A DNA stretch of 64,000 nt from Ophiobolus disseminans. Lineage: Eukaryota; Ascomycota; Dothideomycetes; Pleosporales; Phaeosphaeriaceae. The stretch covers positions 1,333,502 to 1,397,501 of the forward strand of contig MU006220.1 in assembly GCA_010093685.1 (NCBI GenBank), written 5' to 3'. Positions 54,201 through 64,000 of the stretch are shown here, in pieces; position 1 is the stretch's first letter, and every line of letters starts with the position of its first letter. The notes beneath the pieces were generated by a model, which worked only from the letters and a program-made list of their open reading frames with translations, did no database searches and had not been told where the DNA came from. The translations under genes were made by a program, and so were the position numbers.

Positions 54201-57200
54201 CGTTGATAGCCTTGGTGGTGGCTGATCGATCTTCACTGACGGACATGGGCGTATCGAATTTTCGACTGCTCGTATCTCCATTTTCGGAGCTTGTCGAGTT
54301 CCAGTGCCAAATGTCGCGCAGATCCTCGTTATTGATTGCCGTGATGCTGTTGTCCAGCGTGTCTTCCGCATCCAAAGCTTGGCATGACCTAGCGAGATCG
54401 ATGACTGTTTTCCTCAACAGTGACAAAACACGGCGTGTCTGGCCACCGTTACAATGAGATGGAGCACAATTGATCGTTAGTTCTATCTGGTTGATGCCGA
54501 GGGTGATAGAAATTGCCACACCAAACTGTTTCTGCGTCAGCGGGCGTCACGAGATGTGGATTGACATACCTCTGTTGGATCTTCTCCATCCGCGTCAACG
54601 AACTCAAGCTCTCCATCAACGGGCTGCTCCGCAAAGTCTTGCTGTATGGACAGTATCGTGTTGTACAATTGCTGGCCTGGAGCGATTTTTATTTCATGTT
54701 GAATGCCTGCCAAAGCATAATGCTGATTCTGCATGTCCTCCACCACCTGATTGTGGAGATACTTGATGAACCGACGGCTACTCCAATCACGACATATATC
54801 GGCGCGACACGTCAACATATTTGCAAATGCCCCAACGGCCTCCATAATGCCTGGTATCGGTAGATCTCTTCCTGAGGCAAGATACCCAAAGCAAACAGAA
54901 GGACTGCCTGTATATGCCGAGAGTGTTACTGACCAAGCTGCGAGAAACAGAGTGGCCATCGTGATGGAATTCGCTTGGCAGGACCGCTGAATGCATGCAA
55001 AATCGGTATTGTTGATGTGTAGAGTAGAGCAAGTCATGTTTCTTGTGGGTTGCGACAATTCGTAGAGTGCAGGGAAGTAACAAGGCTGTGTCTTCAAGAG
55101 CTTTTGCGTCCAATACCGGCTTTTCTTTGTCATGTCCAGCTGCAATGCTCGAGCGAAAGCGCGGGTGGTTTCCAGCAGGTCTGCTTGAGGTAACCGTCCT
55201 GCATAGCTCCTTTGCCAATCTCGCAGAAGAATCGTGGTGGATTCGCCATCTGTGATAGAATGACTCATGTCAACCTGAGCCAAGACAGTGTTTGTATCTG
55301 ATATAGAGCAAAGAACCAAACGGTGGGGAGGCTTAAGCTGCTGATAATTGGGCCTTGGAAGAGTCTGCAGGTATTGACTAGCGGAGTCCCGGCTTTCACT
55401 GCGATGCAGTCTAATCTCAGGGCTACAGCCATGGAGCAAGACTTGATTGAAACCTGTGGTACTGTTTGTGCTTTCAATGAAGACAGTTCGGAGAGAAGGA
55501 TGCCGGCCTACTACTGCCAGCCAAGCTTCAGACAGTCGCTTGATGTCAATAACATAGGGAGCTCGAGGTTTGATGTGGTAACGTTGTGTGGTTTCATAAC
55601 TTCCGGTTCCTTTCAACTGGCTAAGAAGGATACCGTCTACCATAGGTGGGCAGGGATATATGTTTTCGATCTCACTAGAGTTCAAAGTAATGATCTTGGG
55701 GACGAGATCAGTTTCGAGATGGTCCAACCCCGAATAGTCGAGATCTAGAAATTCATAGTCGACTAATGTTCGCTGTCTGACGTTTAAGCTGGACATATAT
55801 TCGCAAAGGTGTTGAACGGAGTGCACAAATTGATCTGGCCATCTCTGAATGAGTTGCTGGTGAGCCAAGTGACGATTCCATGAGAACGAGATGATTGTCT
55901 TGCCATGCTCAATAGATATGTTGACCTCAAACAAGGCAGACACAGGTAGATCTGGGCCTTCGTCCGGGACTTCAAGTGTGATGCTTTCGAAGAGCCTATT
56001 TTGACGCTCAAGCTGCTGAAATTGGCCATGATAATTGAAGACCACCTCTGGTGTTTCACTTGCGTTGGACGCCCAAATTTGGTTGTCTTGGCTGTATCGT
56101 GATGCAGATGTCGTCCTCCCACTAGCAAGTAACCCATTTCTGGCATCTTTAATCCGTCGCACAATGTCTGATATGTTACTGCTGATGCTTGCTGCAATGC
56201 TCATTGGGTGCATTGTGGTAAACCAGCCGACAGTCCGAGAGAGGTCGATGTCTTCTTTCAGAGTGTCACGTCCATGACCTTCAAGTACAAGAGTGACGAT
56301 CTGCTTTGGAAAAGTTCGGAAGAAGGCGTGCGAGATTGCGGCAAGAAACAGGTCTACTGGCTCTGTATTGAAGGCGTTGTTGGCTTCCTGCAAGAGTTGT
56401 TTTGTGCTGTGGTGATCAATAACAACAGTCTTACTTTCATAATCCTGAACCTTGTTTAGTGTCTTACCCGCTGTGAAATTCCAGAAAGCCAGATCGTTTT
56501 CTGTCCCTGGTGTTGACAATGTAGGTTTTGATGCAAAGGTCGACTCGATCGTTTCCTTTATCCGCAATCGATTCCAACTTTGGAATGGTAAGCTCTGCGG
56601 CAACGCTATGGCCCCAGCCAGTATTGTTTCCAGATCTTCAAGAATGATCCTCCAGGAAACAAGATCAACAACAAGATGATGTGCAATAAGCAGCAAGTAG
56701 ACCTCCTCCTGAGTGCATAGTCTGCAAACATCAGCTGAGAACACGACGCCACGCTTCACACGAAGCTGTTGTTGTCGCGAAGCTGCGAAAGGCCCAAGGT
56801 CGTCATATGACTCCAATATCGAGGTTTCGAAGTGATGGTTTGAGGCACTCGGCTGTGAGATAACCTGCACCCATGTGGTATCTACTTCCTGATAAAATCG
56901 AGTACGGAGCATGGAGTGCGTGTCCACAATTGTTGCGATAGCAATACGTATGCTCTCAGCAGAAATTCCTTTGTTCATGCGAAGGTAGAATGACTGATTG
57001 CAATGGCTACTGGGCTGATCGATCGAGTCCGGACTGAGCTGATTGAAAAACGTTTGCTGCATATATGACAGAGCAAATGGTATGTCAAAGTCCTCGACGG
57101 CTGTAGTGTTAAGCCTTGGAGCAACGGAGGACTTCTGAGCGACCTCAACCAATGACTTCAATTTTAGTATATTTGCCACAGTGATAACGATGTTCGGACG

Positions 57201-60200
57201 GCAGTGCGCACTCAACCGCATCGCTGAGATTGAGTCTCCTCCGTTTGCCAGAAATGATCGTGCAAGATTGATATCGGATGCTGGAACGTTGAGCACAATA
57301 GAGCATGTATGTTGCAGAACTCTTTCTACTTCCGTGGTAGGATGACGCCATACCGGAATGCGATCAGTGTCGGCCAAAAGGTTGTATGTCTGTTGGTCCA
57401 TTCTGGAAAGCCAATCACTCAGCTGTTTGCGACTGGTTTTTCCAGATGTATCAAGAGGCATTTCCTTAATCACTGCCCAGATGGTAGGAATCATGTAAGA
57501 AGGCAAAATATCGTTGAGATACTTTTTCAGCGCCTGTACATGGTCACCAATAGCAGGTGCGGTTGGCACGAGGTCAATCTCAGCATGCCATTCTGTTGAT
57601 GAGTGCGGATCTTCAGCAAACGCGAGACCAGTATTCGGAGCTGACGGAGTTGAGACACTTGCGATGGGACCAAAACCATCCTTGAGGCGAGGAGTATCAA
57701 TCTCGCTGATATGGTCCACACAGATGAAGCCAACCAAAGTATTGGCGCAAAGACCGGTCTCGGGAAGTATGCATGCCGATTGTCGTATTTCGCTGAATTG
57801 TGAAACATGGTTCTCGATGTCGCCAAGCTCAACACGTTGGCCGTGGATCTTCACCTGCGCATCTTTTCGGCCAATGAACGTAAGTGAACCGTCCTTGGTG
57901 TACATGACCAGATCACCAGTTCTGTACAGACGGCCTTTTCGGCCAGCGTGGCCTAAAGCACCGTGGAAAAGCCAGACAGGATCTTCGATGAATGCAGAGA
58001 AGGTATTGGCCGAGGGCTCAAGATACCCGGGTCCTACTAAAGGCCCTTCGAGAACTAACTCGCCAATGCTGCCGATTGGTACAAGCGATTGACCTGACGC
58101 CGAATCCACGATCCATGTGTTGACGCCAAAGCCTCTACCGATTGTTGTCATGTTGCCGCCTGGACAGATCTCCGCCACAGTAGCAGTTGGTGTGCATTCA
58201 CAAGGACCATACGAGTTCTTGAGCGTGACGAGTGAAGCCCAGTCCTTAGCATGCTCTTCAGACAATCGCTCACCACCAAGTATGAGGGTGTCGAGGGATC
58301 GTATAATCTCGTGCGATAGAATCGATGCCGTAGATGGAGTCAATTCGACGTGCGTCACCCGAAAACGACGGAGGGACTCGGCTATATTTGAGATGATGGT
58401 CAATAGAGTTCAGATCTGAGGGTGTGATCACAACAACTAAGCGTAGGCGAATGCGATCAAGAACTCACCTAGGTCATCACGCCGCTCTGCATCCCCAGGT
58501 ATACACAAACAAGCACCACACTCTAAGGCGCCAAGTACATTTGACCAGGATACATCAAATGCGTATGATGCAAAGTCATAGACGCGCGCGTCGGGCCCGA
58601 AGTTGTGGGCGCCATTCTGGTATCGTAGGGCACTGCTGAAGTTTGAATGACTAATTCTTACCCCTTTTGGGATGCCGGTGCTGCCAGACGTGAAAACTAT
58701 ATACAACGCTTGGGATGGTTGCACTTGTGGTAGGACTTGCGATGTGTGCGTATCAAACAACGCTCGGAGTTTGTCGTCGACTACCACGACAGGCTTCTGC
58801 GTGCACAACCAAATGGCAAGGTTCCTGTTCGTTGAAGAAGAAAGAATAATTGACGGCTTGATTTGCTGGACGATTTTGAACAATCGGTCTCGCGGTAGGG
58901 TGGTATCCAGGGTCACACAAATGCCACCTGCTTTCATTACGGCCAGCATAGCGATAGGTGTCCATTTCGATTTCTCAAAGCAAAGAGGAACGACTGTCCC
59001 GGAATCGACACCGAGATGTACCTAAAGTCAGGAGAGTATTAGTGACTGCAATGTTCAGACGCCACACCCTGGTATCGGAAGATAAAAATCCATTGATCAC
59101 TCACTAGATGATGTGCTAGGAGGGTTGATATATCATTGATATCCGCATATGTCCAGATACCGTCCCAAGCATGGATTGCTGTAGCGTGAGGCTGTTTCAG
59201 ACATGTGTTGGTTATGAGATCGTGAACTCGAGCCTCGATGGCCATCGGCACCTTTGCGTTCCAGGCCCAGATCATGTCAAGTTCTTTCTTGCTAGTTGTC
59301 TTGATCTCGGCGATGTGTTTCGTGCTGTTTTTCGAGTCGCAGAATTGGCGCAAGATATGTTCGAACTGATCTACCATATTTGAAACACGGTCATGGTCGA
59401 TGACTTGCTCATCATATTCGAATTTGATCCTTACGCCGTGCTCTTCTAATTCACATTCGAGCGTCAATGTGTAAGTGGTGAAGCTTCCAGAGGTATCCGC
59501 TTCTGTGCTTTCGTCATTATTAGCCACGAATAGCAAGCTCGCCGGATCCTGATTCTCCTCAAAAGAGTGGATCAGTAGCAATGATTGGAAGCTGCAGGCC
59601 TGCTTGCATTCGTTATTGATCCGTGAGATGTTCTGCAACCCCGTTTGTTCGTACGGGATCATATCCGTCATGCCCCTCTGGGTGTGACCTAGATACGCCC
59701 CAACGGTTTGCTTCCAGTCGAAAACGACTCGGATTGGCAAAGTTGTGAGTGTGGGCCCTGTCATCTCATTGATTTGAGGAACTGCTGCCTGGCGACCACT
59801 CATTGTTACCCCAAATACCACGTCACTCGAGTTCGTGAGCCGGGCAAGGAGTATCGACCATGAGGAACGAACTATTGTAGCAGCAGTGATGCTCGATTGA
59901 AGCCAAGTGATGCCTCCTATATCATGGGTGACATACGACCTTGCCTTCGGCTGATACGCTGCTGTAAGTAGCATGGGAAATACCTGCGCATCTAGTCCAG
60001 CAAATTGTGCTTTCCAGAAACCTTTGACAGCCCCCTCCTCGACGTTGAGAATGTGCTTGACAAAGCGATTGAACGGAGGAGTAGGCTGCAAAGTGAAGGG
60101 ATTCTGGTAGGCCGCGCTAAGCCTATCCATAATGAGTCTCATTGATGATCCGTCGTAGAGTGCGTGATGAATCGTCCATGCAAAACGATGTGTCTGGTTT

Positions 60201-63200
60201 TGAACGTTCTCCGAAATGACAGCATATCGTACAAGTGGCTTGCCTAAAGCAAATTCTTCTAACTGCTCAGCATCCTGATACTCGCTGACACTGAGGTGAT
60301 GAGACCACTGGATATTGTGAGCAAGAACAACCTGCACGAGTCCTTGATCTACAAGATCCACAATCCGGGAGCGTAGAGTTGGTGTTGTTCTTAACACCTC
60401 CTCCCATGCTTGTCGAAATCTTGCCAGATCGATCGAGGATCGTAGAGGCAGAACGTAATGAGCGGTATAATCACCAGCTCTTTTTGATGTGAGTGCCAGG
60501 AGACCTTGTTGTAGTGGAGTGCACGGAAAGATGTCTTCTACTCGGGCTATGTCGACTTCGCACAGTTTTGCGGCTTCCTCCAATGATTTCCGTGAATCTG
60601 TTTGCAGTAATGAGAAAGGAAGAATGTCGTTCTCATCGAGACCGGAGACTTGGCCTACGGATTTTGCCATGTCCTCGAGTGTGGGCTTCTCAAAGATACC
60701 CGCCACCGTTAATCGAAGTCCCTTTTTCCGAGCCAAGCCTACTAGTCTCATGGCTCTTACTGAGTCTCCTCCAACTTGGAAGAAGCTGTGATTCGCTTTG
60801 ATGGTGTCTGGCATCTTTATACCAAGAATCTGAGCCCAAAGGCCTCGCAATTGATCCTCGGTAGCTGTACAAGAATGTTGGGCCCCGTCGCTGTCAGGGT
60901 TGAGCGCCATGATCTGCTCAAATGTCAAGTTCTGACCAATTTTGCGGAGACGACGACGATCAGCCTTCCCAGTGTTTGTCATAGGCAAACTCTCCAGTAC
61001 CAGGTAGGCAGATGGAATCATGTGAATTGGGATGTGCGCTATTAGCCTCTCTCTTAGACCTTCAAAAAGCCTGGCGCGTTGTTCAATGCGGTCAAACGAA
61101 ACATCTTTGGTGCGTCGCTGGTTGACCGCATGGATAAAAGCCATAAGAATCGATGCATCACTTTGAAATGGCGTGAGTATCTCGGCGAAGACCTGGACAT
61201 GCACACCAGGAACGAGAATATTGCTTTGAACGTGATACTCCACGTCGCCGAGCTCCACTCTTTGTCCGTTGATCTTAATCTGGGTATCATTGCGGCCAAC
61301 GAAGGTCATTGTCCCGTCTGGCTCGTATCTAACGAGGTCTCCGGTTTTGTATAGTCGACCATGGCGGCGGAGGTCATTTGGAGAGTTTGACAAAGCGTCG
61401 CGCGGTATGTTGCGCACCAGCCAAGGTGGGTTTTCAATGAAAGCCATCTGAGTGCGCGACAAGTCTCCAAGGTAACCAGCACCAACAAGCGGGCCTTCTA
61501 GTAGCAGCTCTCCAACGACACCAATTGGTACAAGCTTGTCGTGGTTGAGAGGCTGCACGATCCAAGTACACAATCCGAATCCGCGGCCGATGTTGGCAAC
61601 CTGGTTTTGAGACTCGCCAATCTTCGCGAAGGTTGCTTTGATACTGCACTCAGCAGGACCGTATGTATTGAGTACAATTGCTCTTTCAGCCCATTCACTG
61701 CCAATATGAGTAGGCAAAACCTCACCGCTAAACAACAAACGGTCCAAGGCAGGCATGTCAGCCAGTCGTATCGTGCTTGCAACCGAGGGAGTCAAATCTA
61801 TAAAATTAGCCTTGTACTTTAGGAAGGACTCCGCCAGATCGTTGATCGCTTCCGTTTCGGATGGAATGCACAGACAGCCGCCACTCGTCATAGTGTGCAA
61901 GAAGTTCGACCACGTGACATCAAATGCATACTTGACGAAGTCGTAGACTCGCGAAGTGCTTGTGAATCCCATAGCGGCCTGCTGATGCTGAATAGCACTG
62001 CTGATGTTGGAGTGCGTAGTAACGACACCTTTAGGCACTCCAGTACTGCCAGATGTGAAGACAATGTATAGTCGATCTGAAGGTTTTACTTCTGGCATCT
62101 CGACTGCCCGCGCTTTCATCTGGTGCAGATGCACATCGCTCAGGATTATTGTTGGCTTATTCGTGAGCGTACTCGCTAATTCAGCTTGCGCAACTGATGC
62201 TAGTATGAGGAGAGGGTCCACCTGTTGCAAGATACCGCGCACGCGCTCTGTGGGAAGAGTGCAATCTACTGTCAACGAGGCTGCACCTGACTTCATAACG
62301 GCGAGGATAGAAATCGGCATCCACTTCGATTTCTCAAAACAAAGGGGGACAATGATTTTAGGTCCCACGCCAAGGTGGACCAGATGCTGAGCAAGTTTGT
62401 TGGCAGCAGCTTCGAGCTCACTGTAAGTGAGATTGCCGTCCCAGGCGCATACGGCAGGCGCACTTGGATTTCGCCTGGCTACAACAGCAATGGTTTGATG
62501 AACCAACTCGTTGACAGTTTCTGGGACCACTTCATTCCATCTCCAGATATCTCGCAGATCGTCAACGCTTGCAGATTGTGCTGCAGTAAACTCATGTAGT
62601 GTCCTGCTCATGGGAATCGGTGATACGGCAGGTTCAGTAACTAGCGATGTGATCATCGACTCCAAGAGTGAGAAAACTCGACGTGCTTGCTTAGAGTCCA
62701 TACAAGCCAGACGATACTCTGCAATCACGCGGATAGCCGCCTTTGTTTGGTTGATGTTGATGGTAATGTCGTATTCGGTTGGATCTCGCCAGTCAACTTC
62801 CACGACATCTAGCTCCCGGTGCCCCGGATTTTGCACGTCCACACAGTCCTCCTCCTTTTGGAAAGACATTATGGTATTGAATAGCGATCGCAGACCAAGC
62901 TCGTGCTGAATCTCGGCGATGGAACAGTGCTGAAAGGCCATATCTTCCAAAACTTGCTCGTAGATATAGCGCACAAAGCCTCCCACATCACATTGTTGGT
63001 TGAGATCAGCACGACAGATCATAACATTCGCATAAGCACCAATGGCCTGATCGATGCCTCTGACAGGTAGCTGACGACCAGATACTAGATACCCGAAAGT
63101 GACTGTATCAGATGCGACATAAGCTGACAGCACTAATGCCCATGCGCTTTGGAACAAACTGGTGAGGGTGACGCTCCGCGAGCGGCAGAATTTCTCGGCG

Positions 63201-64000
63201 AGATTGAGAGTTTCTCCTTTGATCTCAAACGATGTGGTACCATTCGAATGAGAGCTCACAGCCGGTGCATGGCCCTTGAGTTGAGGAAATATGCAAGGTA
63301 TCATGTTCGACAGCTTCTTCTTCCAGTACGCCATTCTTTCCATCTTGGAAGTCTCTTTTAAAACAGATATGAGATCTCCAGTAACGTCATGAAGTTCCTG
63401 GGTATCGAGATCTCCAGTATATGCTTGCATCCAGTCCTTCATAGTGATAGCAGTTGAAGCTCCGTCGCATATAGCGTGACTCATTTCAATCTGGCATAGA
63501 ATCTGTGGCTGGCCAGATATGCTGCAGAGTGTGAGGCGATGTGGAGGTCGTGGCTGCGTGTAGTGCACCTTTGGCAAACGTCCAATCACATCAAGCGCTT
63601 CTTCATAGCTGTCAGTTTCGACGAGAACGATGCTGCCACGGTGCGAACGTAGAACTGCGGAGTTGAAAGCATTGCTAGTGACATCCATGCTTTCAATGAA
63701 AACGGTCCGTAATGCTGGATGACGTGCGATCAACGTCTGCCAGGCATTAATAAGTCTACTGATCTCAATGCGATGTGAATTCCGTGGCATGATTGTCCAG
63801 GTTTGAGAAGTCTCATACGACCCAGAACCTTTTGCTTGGCTTAGGAGGATGCCATCGACCATCGGAAGGCATGGAAAGACGTCCACAACAGAAGAACTGT
63901 TGAGTAACTCAAGACGCGGTAAGACAATGTCCTGCAGCTCGTCGAGTCCGCTATAATCAAGGCTTAAAAATTTGAAGTCACACAAAGTACGTGATGTTGG
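43612..64000 (-). CDS. Giant nonribosomal peptide synthetase, 5' end off the window
   Basis: Exons (minus): 64000-59105, 59021-58469, 58381-54570, 54525-50683 and 50625-43612. These encode at least 6,705 residues; the start lies beyond the window. Introns are 83, 87, 44 and 57 nt, all GT-AG with CTGAC-like branches, and each restores the expected domain sequence (for example LAHHL|VHLGV and DPTE|YDV). Domain order is (E)-C-A-T / C-A-T-E / C-A*-T-E / C-A-T / C-A-T / C-T*. Four A domains have intact motifs, including SGSTG-PKG, Y(K/R)TGD and the catalytic Lys of A10. One A domain is truncated, and the last T lacks its Ser. E domains sit before SHxxxDG-type C domains, as expected for condensation after epimerisation. 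The product is a peptide of unknown structure, made in the cytosol. No tailoring gene is seen nearby. Confidence 0.97.
45330..48450 (-). other. NRPS module: C5-A5-T5
   Basis: C5 is canonical (FPCTPLQEGLL; IHHALYDG). A5 is intact: FTSGSTGTPKA (the final Gly is Ala), YGPAEC, YKTGDL, GRKDVQTKI and ASGKINRKQL. Hand-read specificity residues are D-I-S-N-V-A-M-V-K-K. T5 has QHGGDS (Ser codon 45421-45423). Confidence 0.85.
48600..51810 (-). other. NRPS module: C4-A4-T4
   Basis: C4 follows an E domain and has FPCWPMVNGMLLSQ and SHAITDG. A4 is intact: FTSGSTGAPKG, YGPCEC, YRTGDL, GRKDDQIKI and MSGKLDKRKL. Hand-read specificity residues are D-V-S-T-M-T-H-P-V-K. T4 has RLGGDS (Ser codon 48667-48669). 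An intron (50682-50626) separates C4 from the linker before A4. Confidence 0.85.
51890..55680 (-). other. NRPS module with crippled A: C3-A*-T3-E2
   Basis: C3 is FPC-like (YPCPPMVDGILLSQ; SHSITDG). The A domain runs only from about 54310 to 53517 and starts at the A6 region (GELVLE). Motifs A1-A5 are absent, A7 reads YSTGVL (Asp to Val, 53932-53934), A8 reads GPKADQMKLQG, and A10 reads DSHLSRKLL (Lys to His, 53548-53550). T3 is normal (IANGGDS, Ser codon 53347-53349). E2 is normal (HHLVVDLISW, EGHGRE, TVGWFTT). Confidence 0.9.
55750..60560 (-). other. NRPS module: C2-A2-T2-E1
   Basis: C2 is canonical (FPCTPLQQGLL; IHHALYDG). A2 spans two introns and has FTSGSTGIPKG, YGPCEC, YRTGDL, GRKDAQVKI and TSGKTSRKQL. 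A region of about 40 extra residues lies between A8 and A10. Hand-read specificity residues are D-V-S-T-I-G-S-P-T-K. T2 has ANGGDS (Ser codon 57231-57233). E1 has HHLVVDLVSW, EGHGRD and TVGWFTT, predicting a D-residue. Confidence 0.85.
60690..63890 (-). other. NRPS module: C1-A1-T1
   Basis: At the very edge (64000 to about 63920) is the tail of an E domain (FLSLDYSGLDELQD). C1 follows (FPCLPMVDGILLSQ; active site SHAICDG, with Ser for the first His). A1 has FTSGSTGVPKG, YGPAEC, YKTGDL and NTGKADRRRL. T1 has QVGGDS, with the Ser codon at 60761-60763. Hand-read specificity residues of A1 are D-V-S-N-L-S-T-I-K-K. I cannot assign a substrate. Confidence 0.85.

Noticed and set aside
55790..57090. 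HHLVVDL (Gly to Leu) in E domains as an inactivating change
   Set aside because: Both E domains share it, and to my knowledge fungal E domains often read this way, so it is not evidence of loss of function.
50626..59104. Possible frameshifts splitting the NRPS into several genes
   Set aside because: Each break is explained by a GT-AG intron of 44-87 nt with a branch site, and each join restores conserved domain sequence in frame, so one gene is the better model.

Overview
The window comes from the nuclear genome of a filamentous ascomycete (Pezizomycotina; Dothideomycetes is my guess, not shown by the sequence). The evidence is short GT-AG introns of 44-94 nt with CTAAC/CTGAC-like branch sites, HET-domain genes, a fungal-type multimodular NRPS and fungal housekeeping genes (RVB1, BDF1, UTP5-like, RGP1, SDHAF4).

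Layout. 1-1894 (-): 5' part of a membrane-anchored GH3 beta-glucosidase. 2.6-9.2 kb: accessory block with a wax-synthase-like membrane acyltransferase, an intact HET-domain gene with three exons, and a decayed second HET gene. 9.6-12.7 kb (-): two low-complexity hypothetical proteins; the first ends in a 15-bp minisatellite that contains a 10-N gap. 13.1-22.1 kb: conserved core with a UTP5-like processome subunit (-), BDF1 double bromodomain protein (+), RVB1/pontin helicase (+) and the SDH assembly factor SDHAF4 (+). 22-31.8 kb: sparse, with a secreted carboxylesterase (+), a disordered protein (+), a small two-exon bZIP protein (-) and a degenerate array of about 140-163 bp period. 31.8-39.0 kb (-): RGP1-like trafficking protein and two tandem coiled-coil proteins, one carrying a frameshift. 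40.7-42.0 kb (+): C-terminal bHLH regulator. 43.6-64.0 kb (-): the 3' part of one giant NRPS gene whose start lies beyond the window.

The NRPS dominates the window. Five exons encode at least 6,705 residues, ordered (E)-C-A-T / C-A-T-E / C-A*-T-E / C-A-T / C-A-T / C-T*. Two features stand out. One internal module keeps normal C, T and E domains, but its A domain has lost about 275 residues (all core motifs A1-A5) and has substitutions at the A7 Asp and the A10 Lys. The terminal carrier domain has Ala where the phosphopantetheine Ser should be (GGDA). Four A domains look intact and fall into two pairs by hand-read specificity residues. If the A-less module is used, its carrier must be charged by another A domain; otherwise it is skipped. 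The three E-C junctions predict at least three D-configured residues.

No transporter, oxygenase or other tailoring gene is visible beside the NRPS in this window. The bHLH gene is the nearest regulator, about 1.6 kb from the NRPS 3' end, but nothing in the sequence ties it to the cluster. All reading was by eye; exon boundaries, domain limits and specificity residues are manual.
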